Shown here piece by piece: positions 1-6,014 of a stretch of 6,014 nucleotides of DNA. The position numbers and the translations under genes are program-made. The notes under the pieces are model-generated. The model saw only the letters and a list, made by a program, of their open reading frames with translations, did not search any database and was not told the DNA's origin. Numbering within the stretch: the stretch's first letter is position 1; each line of letters begins with the position of its first letter. Location: positions 1-6,014 of the forward strand of contig CAYRJN010000222.1 of NCBI GenBank assembly GCA_964424545.1, written 5' to 3'. The stretch is from JAUVIB01 sp964424545 (lineage in GTDB: Bacteria > Calditrichota > Calditrichia > Calditrichales > Calditrichaceae).

Positions 1-503
1 GTTTGATATTTTTCGCGGTCAATATCTTCGGCATCTCTTTTTATATAAGGCGGCAAAGGAGATTTACCGACTTTGCTAATGATTTCAAAGAAATCATTGC
101 CGTTATAATCAAAACGCACAACACGACCGCCGGAAGTTGTATTATCAATTACATCGCAACCCAATTCATCGGTTATCTGTACGCGATTGCCTACGCGCAC
201 TTTACGTGCCGGTTTTACCAGCACTTCCCACATATTTTTTTCCAATTGTCTCAGCAATAAAAGCTCTACCCGCGCATCGGTTTTTTCTTTTACGCCAAAA
301 ACTCTGGCAGGAAAAACCTTTGTTTCATTAATGACGAGAGAATCTCCTTCATTAAGCGAATCAATGATATCTTTGAATATTTTATGCTGAAATTCCCTCT
401 TCTTGCGGTTTACAACCATCAATCGTGATTCGTCCCGTTTCTCAACCGGATACTGGGCAATTAATTTTTCAGGAACATCATACTTAAAATCTGATAGTTT
501 CAT
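1..503 (-). CDS. queA: QueA, S-adenosylmethionine:tRNA ribosyltransferase-isomerase (N-terminal 167 residues, cut by window edge)
   Basis: QueA transfers and isomerises the ribosyl part of S-adenosylmethionine onto 7-aminomethyl-7-deazaguanine in tRNA, giving epoxyqueuosine in the queuosine pathway (cytoplasmic). My translation of the reverse strand from the ATG at 503 is open to the window edge. It shows the family's landmarks: an MKLSDFKYDVPEKLIAQYP start, RDESRLMVV at 23-31, NETKVFPAR at 59-67, LVKPARKV at 95-102 and PLPPYIKR at 149-156. The family is usually about 340-350 residues, so roughly half is missing to the left; this is an edge effect, not a broken gene. The usual TGA before VELLL reads TDA here (75-77), a minor substitution. 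The start is supported by AGGAG six bases upstream. The gene lies 18 bp after ruvB, is probably co-transcribed with it, and ruvB-queA is a common pairing in bacteria. Confidence 0.95.
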   Translation of the reverse strand, partial: MKLSDFKYDVPEKLIAQYPVEKRDESRLMVVNRKKREFQHKIFKDIIDSLNEGDSLVINETKVFPARVFGVKEKTDARVELLLLRQLEKNMWEVLVKPARKVRVGNRVQITDELGCDVIDNTTSGGRVVRFDYNGNDFFEIISKVGKSPLPPYIKRDAEDIDREKYQ

Positions 504-509
504 TAAAAA

Positions 510-514
510 CTCCT
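510..514 (-). promoter_or_regulatory. Ribosome binding site of queA
   Basis: AGGAG on the minus strand ends six bases before the ATG at 503. It lies in the 18-bp gap after the ruvB stop, so queA has its own strong Shine-Dalgarno and does not rely only on coupling to ruvB translation. Confidence 0.8.
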
Positions 515-521
515 ATCTATG

Positions 522-1556
522 TTAAAATAACGTCTGTTGACGATTTTCATTCGGAACTTTTATATTAAAATGTTCGTAGGCAAGATGCGTAACCGATCTT
601 CCCCGCGGCGTACGCTTAATAAAACCCTGAAGAATTAAAAAAGGCTCATAAACTTCCTCTATGGTATCTTTTTCTTCGCCTACGGCCACCGCTATGGTAT
701 TTAACCCGACCGGTCCGCCGTTATACTTTTCAATAATGGTTAGTAAAATACGGCGATCCATCTCATCGAGCCCTTTCTCATCCACTTCAAGACGATTAAG
801 GGCCATGGCAACCACATCAAGAGTGATTTTATTGCCGGAAAAAACCTGTGCAAAATCCCGGGTATTTCTTAATAATCGGTTGGCTATTCTCGGCGTTCCG
901 CGGGAACGTTTGGCCAATTCCATCGCCGCATCATCGTCTATTTGTATATTTAATATTTTTGCCGAACGTTTTATTATTAAAAAAAGGTCTTCAGCATCAT
1001 AAAAGTCCATACGCAGCGTTACACCGAAACGAGCGCGCATGGGCGACGTAAGCAATCCGGCTCGCGTTGTGGCTCCTACCAGCGTAAAGGGCGGCAAATC
1101 CAGCTGTATGGAACGCGCGCTCGGTCCTTTGTCAATCAAAATCGAAATACTATAATCTTCCATTGCAGAATATAAATACTCTTCCACAACACTATTTACG
1201 CGATGTATTTCGTCAATAAAAAGAACGTCTTTATCTTTTAGATTTGTCAATAATCCGGCTAAATCGCCGGCGCGCTCCAGAATCGGTCCGGTTGTTGTTT
1301 TGATATCGACATTAAGCTCTTTGCTCAAAATATTAGCCAGCGTGGTTTTCCCCAATCCAGGGGGACCCGACAGCAGAACATGGTCAAGCGCCTCGTTACG
1401 CTGCATCGCAGCCTTAATAAATACGGCAAGATTATCCTTAACCTTTTTTTGCCCGATAAATTCCGTCAGCTTTTGCGGTCTAAGGCTCAATTCAACTTCA
1501 AGGTCTTCTTCCGTAAGCTGCGGTTGGACAATATTATTTCTTGATTCTATTGACAT
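522..1556 (-). CDS. ruvB: RuvB, Holliday junction branch-migration ATPase
   Basis: RuvB is the hexameric AAA+ motor that, loaded by RuvA, pumps DNA through Holliday junctions in recombination and repair. The 344-residue length is normal for the family. Domains seen: a large ATPase domain (about 20-180) with Walker A GPPGLGKT at 64-71, Walker B LFIDEIHR at 112-119, sensor 1 GATTR at 161-165 and an arginine-finger region MRARFG at 173-178; a small ATPase domain with sensor 2 GTPRIANRLLRN at 220-231; and a C-terminal winged helix (about 262-335) with GGPVGLNT and the DNA-binding RTPRGR at 315-320. All key residues are present. The gene starts 4 bp after the ruvA stop with no strong Shine-Dalgarno visible, which suggests translational coupling to ruvA. 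Identification is essentially certain. Confidence 0.99.
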   Translation of the reverse strand: MSIESRNNIVQPQLTEEDLEVELSLRPQKLTEFIGQKKVKDNLAVFIKAAMQRNEALDHVLLSGPPGLGKTTLANILSKELNVDIKTTTGPILERAGDLAGLLTNLKDKDVLFIDEIHRVNSVVEEYLYSAMEDYSISILIDKGPSARSIQLDLPPFTLVGATTRAGLLTSPMRARFGVTLRMDFYDAEDLFLIIKRSAKILNIQIDDDAAMELAKRSRGTPRIANRLLRNTRDFAQVFSGNKITLDVVAMALNRLEVDEKGLDEMDRRILLTIIEKYNGGPVGLNTIAVAVGEEKDTIEEVYEPFLILQGFIKRTPRGRSVTHLAYEHFNIKVPNENRQQTLF

Positions 1557-1560
1557 GACG

Positions 1561-2157
1561 TTAAATCACTTTAAGCGATTGTTTAACCAATTCTTCGACA
1601 GAATTAATTTTCTCTCCCTTGGAAGCTTTACGAACGGCTTTTTCCGCCTGAATACGCGAATACCCCAGAGATACAAGCGCCATTATCGCTTCATTTTCCA
1701 TACTGTTCAACTTTATACCGTTTTCTTCCCGCTTCTCTATGCCGGGGACATCAAAATCTTTAAATTTATCTTTTAGTTCGACAATTAATCTCTGCGCCGT
1801 CTTTTTACCCACGCCGGAAATGGCATTCAGAGCCGCTTCATCTCTATTTTTAATGGCGGCAATAATGTTTCCCGGTGATAAGCCCGATAAAATAGTCAAA
1901 GCCAATTTAGGCCCGATACCGGAAGTCGTCAATAAACTGGTATAAACGTTTCTCTCTTCTTCGGAAATAAAACCGAATAACTGGAATGCGTCTTCGCGCA
2001 CATGCAAATAGGTTTTTAACGTAACTTCTTTTCCATTTTCAGGCAATTTTTCCGAAGTGGATAATGAGATTTTAAACAGATAACCAACGCCGTGGACATC
2101 TACAACGGCCTCTGCCGCTGTTTTTTTTACCAATTTTCCACGGATATAATCATACAT
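1561..2157 (-). CDS. ruvA: RuvA, Holliday junction-binding subunit
   Basis: RuvA tetramers hold the four-way junction in a square-planar form and recruit RuvB. The open frame runs upstream to 2193, but I place the start at the ATG at 2157. The family begins like MYDYIRGKL (compare MIGRLRG), and this ATG overlaps the ruvC stop in TAATG. The product is then 198 residues, a typical length. Domain I (OB fold, about 1-62) carries the acidic-pin pair E55-D56 at the same positions as in E. coli RuvA. Domain II has two helix-hairpin-helix motifs, SGIGPK at 79-84 and GVGKKTAQRL at 115-124, with K84, K118 and K119 for DNA contact. After a charged linker (about 130-150), domain III contains ALVSLGYS at 160-167 and would contact RuvB. 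The upstream Shine-Dalgarno is weak, so coupling to ruvC translation is likely. Confidence 0.98.
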   Translation of the reverse strand: MYDYIRGKLVKKTAAEAVVDVHGVGYLFKISLSTSEKLPENGKEVTLKTYLHVREDAFQLFGFISEEERNVYTSLLTTSGIGPKLALTILSGLSPGNIIAAIKNRDEAALNAISGVGKKTAQRLIVELKDKFKDFDVPGIEKREENGIKLNSMENEAIMALVSLGYSRIQAEKAVRKASKGEKINSVEELVKQSLKVI

Positions 2158-2651
2158 TATAAATTTTCCATTTTCATACGATTCCAATGGCATAACGCGA
2201 CAGCAAGAGCATCCGAAGCATCCATAGGAGAAATATTCTCTTTTAATTTTAAAATGCTACGCACCATAAACTGCACCTGCTCTTTAACCGCCGCGCCGTT
2301 TCCTACTACCGACATTTTAACTTCTCGCGGAGAATATTCATAGACTTTTATTCTGTTTTCCATAGCCGCAACAATAGCCGCGCCTCTGGCATGTCCAAGA
2401 ACAATTGCCGTTTTTACATTTGACGCATAAAACAAATCCTCAATGGCAATTATATCCGCATTGGACTTGCCTATTAATAGATTCAAGTTTGTAAATATAT
2501 GATGAATACGTTCAGAGAGTGAATTTTTTGCATTAGTACGGATATGACCATAATCTACTAATTGAGGATTATCTTTCTCGAATACCCTGATTAATCCAAA
2601 ACCCGTTATATTTAAACCGGGATCTATACCCAGAATTATTTTTGACTTCAT
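2157..2651 (-). CDS. ruvC: RuvC, Holliday junction resolvase (endonuclease)
   Basis: RuvC is the dimeric, Mg2+-dependent endonuclease of RNase H fold that makes paired nicks in Holliday junctions to finish recombination. The 164-residue length is typical. The four catalytic acids are visible: D10 in the N-terminal LGIDPGLNITGFG, E71 in IAIEDLFYASN (66-78 region), and D144 and D147 in MDASDALAVALCH. The KTAIVLGHARGA segment (80-91) is also characteristic. The ATG at 2651 abuts the yebC stop (TAG then ATG, no spacer), and the TAA stop shares its last base with the ruvA start. This packing points to coupled translation of yebC, ruvC and ruvA from one mRNA. Nothing appears damaged. Confidence 0.98.
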   Translation of the reverse strand: MKSKIILGIDPGLNITGFGLIRVFEKDNPQLVDYGHIRTNAKNSLSERIHHIFTNLNLLIGKSNADIIAIEDLFYASNVKTAIVLGHARGAAIVAAMENRIKVYEYSPREVKMSVVGNGAAVKEQVQFMVRSILKLKENISPMDASDALAVALCHWNRMKMENL

Positions 2652-3404
2652 CTATTCCGTCAATATCCGTTCCATCTCTTCATCGGGAATATCAAAATTA
2701 GCATGAACATTCTGAACGTCATCATGATCATCAAGAACATCCATCAGCTTCATCAATTGTTCTGCCGCTTTGCCTTCAATTTTAACTGAATTTTGCGGAA
2801 TCATCGTTACTTCGCTGTTCTCTATCGGCACGTTCTTTTCTTCCAGCATTGTTCTAACTTGATGCAAATCTTCAAACGCCGTATATATTTCATAAAAATC
2901 TTCCTCCGTTTTTATATCTTCGGCGCCGCATTCAAGAGCGATTTCCATCATTTCATCTTCGGAACAAAAGGAAACAGGGATTTGGATCAATCCTTTTTTC
3001 TCAAACATCCAGGCTACGCTGCCGGACTCGCCGAGATTACCGTTATTTTTACTTAAAATATGACGAATTTCCGCTACGGTACGGTTGCGATTATCTGTTA
3101 CCGCTTCTATATATAAAGCAACGCCGCCGGGTCCATAACCTTCATAGACGACATCTTCATAGACAACCCCCGGAAGCTCTCCGGTACCTTTTTTAATCGC
3201 ATTTTCTATATTTTTGGACGGCATGTTAGCGGACTTGGCAGCTGAAAGCGCGGTACGTAAACGCGGATTTGATTCGGGGTCTCCTCCGCCTATTCTGGCG
3301 GCAACAGTTATTTCTTTAATTATTTTCGTAAAAACTCTGCCCCGAGCGGCGTCAACCTTTGCTTTTTTATGTTTTATGGAATGCCATTTTGAATGACCGG
3401 ACAT
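2652..3404 (-). CDS. yebC: YebC/TACO1-family regulatory or translation factor
   Basis: First gene of the operon; 250 residues, typical for the family. I chose the ATG at 3404, not the in-frame TTG at 3410, because it gives the canonical MSGHSKW start and sits seven bases after AGGAG; the TTG would be only one base from it. Landmarks: GHSKW at 3-7, RGRVFTKIIKEI at 21-32, NPRLR at 46-50, YEGYGPGGVA at 87-96, TDNRNRTVAEIR at 103-114 and GESGSVAWMF at 125-134, followed by the alpha/beta C-terminal domains. Members have been described both as DNA-binding transcription regulators and, through mitochondrial TACO1 and bacterial relatives, as ribosome-associated factors helping translation of proline-rich stretches. 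The sequence does not show which applies. Linkage to ruvC is widespread and known; its functional reason is not evident here. Confidence 0.97.
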   Translation of the reverse strand: MSGHSKWHSIKHKKAKVDAARGRVFTKIIKEITVAARIGGGDPESNPRLRTALSAAKSANMPSKNIENAIKKGTGELPGVVYEDVVYEGYGPGGVALYIEAVTDNRNRTVAEIRHILSKNNGNLGESGSVAWMFEKKGLIQIPVSFCSEDEMMEIALECGAEDIKTEEDFYEIYTAFEDLHQVRTMLEEKNVPIENSEVTMIPQNSVKIEGKAAEQLMKLMDVLDDHDDVQNVHANFDIPDEEMERILTE

Positions 3405-3411
3405 AGACAAA

Positions 3412-3416
3412 CTCCT
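3412..3416 (-). promoter_or_regulatory. Ribosome binding site of yebC (decides the start)
   Basis: AGGAG on the minus strand lies seven bases before the ATG at 3404 but only one base before the alternative TTG at 3410. The spacing therefore selects the ATG. Confidence 0.85.
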
Positions 3417-3478
3417 AATATATAAAAAGTTTCAATTTAACAAAATTTTTTTATATAACCAAAAATATTTAAATCGGG

Positions 3479-3507
3479 ATTATACGCATTCTTTTTTTAG
3501 TTTTTAA
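3479..3507 (-). promoter_or_regulatory. Candidate sigma-70-type promoter of the yebC-ruvCAB-queA operon
   Basis: On the minus strand, TTAAAA (3507-3502) and a perfect TATAAT (3484-3479) are separated by exactly 17 bases. Transcription would start near 3472, leaving a leader of about 68 nt before yebC. The -35 matches the consensus at four of six positions. The region is AT-rich, so chance matches are possible, but the position just upstream of the operon and the correct spacing favour it. Confidence 0.55.
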
Positions 3508-3568
3508 TACCGAGAAACTTGTAATTTTGAAAATAAACTTTTACCTTCAAATCGTCAATCAAATTTCC

Positions 3569-3577
3569 TGTTATAAT
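3569..3577 (+). promoter_or_regulatory. Candidate extended -10 promoter for the patatin-Omp85 gene
   Basis: TGTTATAAT is a perfect extended -10 (TG, one base, TATAAT). No good -35 sits at 16-18 bases upstream; the nearest weak match, TTCAAA at 3546-3551, is 20 bases away. Extended -10 promoters can work without a -35. The start would be near 3584, giving a leader of about 70 nt. Predicted starts of this and the yebC promoter are about 110 bp apart, pointing away from each other. Confidence 0.55.
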
Positions 3578-3582
3578 GGCGA

Positions 3583-3599
3583 CTATATTGGCTATATTG
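3583..3599 (+). repeat. Tandem repeat of CTATATTG (two copies, 9-bp period)
   Basis: CTATATTG occurs at 3583-3590 and again at 3592-3599, separated by one G. It begins at the predicted transcription start of the plus-strand gene. It could be a protein-binding site or just AT-rich chance; each copy also contains TATATT, a -10-like hexamer, but neither has a fitting -35. Confidence 0.5.
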
Positions 3600-3600
3600 T

Positions 3601-3614
3601 TTATATGCATATAA
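3601..3614. repeat. Perfect 14-bp palindrome, candidate operator
   Basis: TTATATGCATATAA reads the same on both strands. It lies immediately after the CTATATTG repeats, between the extended -10 and the ribosome binding site of the lipase gene, where a dimeric repressor could block transcription. There is no loop and no T-tract, so it is not a terminator. A second, shorter palindrome, TAAATATTTA, is at 3627-3636, with its centre 24 bp downstream. No regulator family is recognisable from the sequence. Confidence 0.45.
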
Positions 3615-3640
3615 CTTATAGTTGAGTAAATATTTAACTT

Positions 3641-3645
3641 GGGAG
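3641..3645 (+). promoter_or_regulatory. Ribosome binding site of the patatin-Omp85 gene
   Basis: GGGAG lies eight bases before the ATG at 3654 and supports that start, from which a complete signal peptide is read. Confidence 0.75.
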
Positions 3646-3653
3646 ATGTTTAA

Positions 3654-5921
3654 ATGAAGAAAAAACGATTTTTTAAATTATTTTCTATTTCCTTATTAAT
3701 CATTTTAATAACAATTCCGCTAAGAGCTTCCGCACAGAATCGTCCTAAAATAGGCTTGGTGTTAAGCGGCGGCGGCGCCAAAGGCTTGGCGCATATTGGC
3801 GTTATTAAGGTGCTTGAAGAACTCAATATCCCCGTTGACTATGTTACCGGAACCAGTATGGGGTCTATAATCGGAGGGTTATATGCAACCGGCTACAATG
3901 CCCAAACGCTTAATTCTGCTGTAAAAGCAATAAACTGGGATAAAATATTTATCGATCAACTCAAGTTAAATGAGTTATCCATGGACGAGAAGGAGGACGA
4001 AGGAAAATATTTCGTTTCCATTCCGGTAAAAAATTATGGTTTGGCTGTTCCGCAAGGTTTTATTGACGGTCAAAAATTATCGAAATTATTAATAAAACTA
4101 ACGAACCCCGTTGAGAATATATCGGATTTTTCAAAACTGCCCCGTCCTTTCCTCTGTATCGCCACGGATATTGTTACGGGAAAACCCGTTGAATTAACCC
4201 ATGGTTATCTTCCCGAAGCAATGCGCGCCAGTATGGCTATACCTTCAATTATGACGCCCATTAAAATTGACGGGCAGCTTTTGGTCGACGGAGGCATCAC
4301 TGTAAATTTCCCCGTACAACAGGTAAAAACAATGGGAGCAGACATAATTATCGGCGTTGATGTGGGAGCGCCTCTTTATAAAGAGGATGAATTAACCAGC
4401 TTATTTAGGATAATGGAACAGGCCACATCGTTTACCAATGACGAAGCAACAAAAAAGGCGCGGAAAATGTGTGATATACTCATTACGCCGAATATTGAAG
4501 GAATCAGCTCCGCCAGTTTTGATATCCCCGAAAATATTATAAAAAGAGGCGAAATTGCCGCGCGCCAACAATACGCCCAATTATTGAAACTCTCAAACAG
4601 ATTAAAAAAATATCATACGCCCGAAAAAAAAATTACACCCCCCGTCATTCCGGACAGTTTCTACATATCACAAATAAAAATAGAAGGGCTCGAAAAGGTT
4701 TCCAAAGAGCTGGTAACCGGTAAATTAAATATTAAAATCGGCGATATCGTAACGCGAGAAAATGTGGAGAATGCCGTTAACGAGGTATATTCCAGCCGAT
4801 ATTTTAAACGCGTTATTTACCGTTTAAAACAAGATAGCCCCGATACTGGAACTAAGTTAATTTTAAAAGTTGAAGAAAAAACGCTTGATAAATTCCGAGT
4901 CGGTTTGCATTATGACACGGAATTAAAGTCGGCTCTTTTATTAAATACAACGCTGCGTAATGTCTGGATTAACGGTTCAAAATTTAAAATTGACGCCCGC
5001 TTAAGCACCAATCCCAATATTATCGCCTCATATTTTTACTATACCGGCGAGTCACCCGGCATACGAATCGGAACTATTCTAAACTGGGGGGAAATGACCG
5101 TTCCCGACTATAACTATGAAAGCGAAAAAATTGCTAATGCCGATTTGGAAAAAGGCAGCGGCGAATTGCAAATTCAAACGCTTTTTAACAAATCAATGGA
5201 AGCTATTCTCGGAGCAAAATTAGACCTTAACTATATAGATTATATTACAACCAAAAAAAACGATCAGGGTAATGATGAAAAATATGTTATTAAAGAAAGC
5301 GCCGGAATGTTTAATTTTTCCGCAACGTTGCTTTATAATTCTTTAAACAAAGTGGTATACCCGACAAGCGGCATTCTTGCTAGTATAAAAGGTGAATATA
5401 TCCCGCTTTCTTCCAACGATCTATCGACGGTTTTATCCGATATTGAAGAAGATGCCTCCAGTTTATTAACGAGAAATTTCTCACGCGCCTCCTTCCGCTA
5501 TAAACAATACTTTCCTATCGGAAAAAGATTCACCATACAGGCCAATATACGCAGCGGCTTTACTACAACCGATAAAGCGCCTCTCTCTTATCTTTTTTTT
5601 ATCGGCGGACTATCCAGAGAATCGGATAGTTTTATTCCTTTTGAAGGTATAAATTTTTTGGGAATAAAAGCGCGTAATTTTTTTACAGGGGGGCTTCTTT
5701 TTCAATGGGAACCTTTTAATGACAAATATATTATCTTATCCGGAAAAATGGGACGCTCTACCCACAATAAATTTAGCGATTTAATCGATATCGATTCTTT
5801 TTACGGTTATGGAGTTAGCATTGGCATGGATTCGTTTATCGGCCCCATTGCCGTGGTTTTCTCCGGCGGCACCCATGTAAGCGGCATGTTAACGTATTTC
5901 ACGATCGGTTATAATTTTTAA
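3654..5921 (+). CDS. Patatin-like phospholipase with POTRA and Omp85 beta-barrel (type Vd autotransporter, PlpD/FplA-like)
   Basis: Predicted secreted or surface lipid acyl hydrolase, 755 residues, close to PlpD and FplA in size. Order of parts: a signal peptide (basic MKKKRFFK, hydrophobic core about 9-23, likely cut after ASA at 27); a patatin domain (about 31-310) with oxyanion-hole GGGAKG at 39-44, nucleophile S68 in GTSMG and dyad D212 in DGG; the conserved RASMAIPSI at 191-199 and MGADIIIGVDVG at 227-238; a charged, proline-containing linker (about 314-334); one POTRA domain (about 338-409, with IKIEGL and VYSSRYFKRV); and a barrel (about 411-755) of alternating strands ending in phenylalanine (YFTIGYNF), as BAM substrates do. 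In this class the barrel is thought to deliver the patatin domain across or onto the outer membrane; lipid substrate and cleavage are unknown here. The catalytic dyad is intact, so activity is expected. Transcribed divergently from yebC, apparently monocistronic. The family is confident; the exact function is inferred. Confidence 0.93.
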   Translation: MKKKRFFKLFSISLLIILITIPLRASAQNRPKIGLVLSGGGAKGLAHIGVIKVLEELNIPVDYVTGTSMGSIIGGLYATGYNAQTLNSAVKAINWDKIFIDQLKLNELSMDEKEDEGKYFVSIPVKNYGLAVPQGFIDGQKLSKLLIKLTNPVENISDFSKLPRPFLCIATDIVTGKPVELTHGYLPEAMRASMAIPSIMTPIKIDGQLLVDGGITVNFPVQQVKTMGADIIIGVDVGAPLYKEDELTSLFRIMEQATSFTNDEATKKARKMCDILITPNIEGISSASFDIPENIIKRGEIAARQQYAQLLKLSNRLKKYHTPEKKITPPVIPDSFYISQIKIEGLEKVSKELVTGKLNIKIGDIVTRENVENAVNEVYSSRYFKRVIYRLKQDSPDTGTKLILKVEEKTLDKFRVGLHYDTELKSALLLNTTLRNVWINGSKFKIDARLSTNPNIIASYFYYTGESPGIRIGTILNWGEMTVPDYNYESEKIANADLEKGSGELQIQTLFNKSMEAILGAKLDLNYIDYITTKKNDQGNDEKYVIKESAGMFNFSATLLYNSLNKVVYPTSGILASIKGEYIPLSSNDLSTVLSDIEEDASSLLTRNFSRASFRYKQYFPIGKRFTIQANIRSGFTTTDKAPLSYLFFIGGLSRESDSFIPFEGINFLGIKARNFFTGGLLFQWEPFNDKYIILSGKMGRSTHNKFSDLIDIDSFYGYGVSIGMDSFIGPIAVVFSGGTHVSGMLTYFTIGYNF

Positions 5922-6014
5922 CCATGACCTAATTATAATTTAACAAGAATATAGCTTCGCAAAGTGATTAATGAAAAAAGTACGGGTAGAATCGTCAACG
6001 TGTCATTCCTTCCA

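Noticed and set aside
1..390. Plus-strand open frames of 64-85 codons at the left edge
   Set aside because: They lie opposite the queA coding sequence, whose reading on the minus strand matches the family throughout.
2158..2193. Upstream ATG at 2193 extending RuvA by 12 residues
   Set aside because: It would overlap ruvC by 37 bases and add residues before the conserved MYDYIRG start; the TAATG start at 2157 fits the family length and ends.
661..2343. Several plus-strand open frames of 67-158 codons opposite ruvB, ruvA and ruvC
   Set aside because: They lie entirely or almost entirely within well-identified minus-strand genes, have no recognisable domains or start signals, and are antisense shadows.
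3405..3410. In-frame TTG start extending YebC by two residues
   Set aside because: It is one base from AGGAG, too close; the ATG at 3404 has seven-base spacing and gives the canonical MSGHSKW.
5922..5970. Possible terminator after the lipase gene (palindrome AATTATAATT at 5931-5940; CTTCGCAAAG at 5955-5964)
   Set aside because: The first has no loop and no G+C, and the second would have a 3-bp stem; neither is followed by a T-tract. No credible intrinsic terminator is seen.
5971..6014. Possible start of another plus-strand gene: ATG followed by KKVRVESSTCHSF, open to the window edge
   Set aside because: Only 14 codons are visible, there is no Shine-Dalgarno before the ATG and the residues match nothing I recognise; an MKK start alone is not enough.
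1..6014. A new multi-gene system (defence, mobile or biosynthetic)
   Set aside because: Five of the six genes are a standard housekeeping cluster and the sixth belongs to a known family; no transposase, integrase, terminal repeats, CRISPR repeats or unknown gene cluster is visible.

Overview
The window looks like chromosomal DNA from a Gram-negative (outer-membrane-bearing) bacterium with fairly AT-rich DNA, about 40 % G+C by eye. The outer membrane is inferred from a gene for an Omp85-type beta-barrel protein with an N-terminal signal peptide. The barrel's GG...FIPFEG segment and the style of RuvB and RuvC remind me of Bacteroidota/Chlorobi-type or related candidate-phylum proteins. That is an impression from memory, not a phylogenetic assignment.

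Left part (1-3404, minus strand): a compact housekeeping operon, read right to left as yebC, ruvC, ruvA, ruvB, queA (queA is cut by the window edge). The junctions are very tight. yebC and ruvC abut with no spacer, ruvC and ruvA share one base in a TAATG, ruvA and ruvB are 4 bp apart, and ruvB and queA are 18 bp apart with a clear Shine-Dalgarno. RuvA, RuvB and RuvC form the resolvasome that migrates and cuts Holliday junctions. YebC belongs to the YebC/TACO1 family, and QueA makes the queuosine precursor in tRNA. All visible catalytic and DNA-contact residues are intact.

Middle (3405-3653): a 249-bp AT-rich divergent intergenic region. It holds a plausible promoter for the ruv operon on the minus strand and an extended -10 promoter on the plus strand. 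Between that plus promoter and the next gene's ribosome binding site lie a short tandem repeat and a perfect 14-bp palindrome, together a candidate operator or leader element.

Right part (3654-5921, plus strand): one 755-codon gene for a secreted patatin-like lipase fused to a single POTRA domain and a C-terminal outer-membrane barrel, the architecture of type Vd autotransporters such as PlpD and FplA. The remaining 93 bp (5922-6014) hold no supported gene or terminator. Nothing in the sequence links the lipase functionally to the ruv operon.

I see no mobile element, CRISPR array, RNA gene or previously undescribed multi-gene system. The items most worth a second look are the patatin-Omp85 protein and the repeat/palindrome cluster in its leader.
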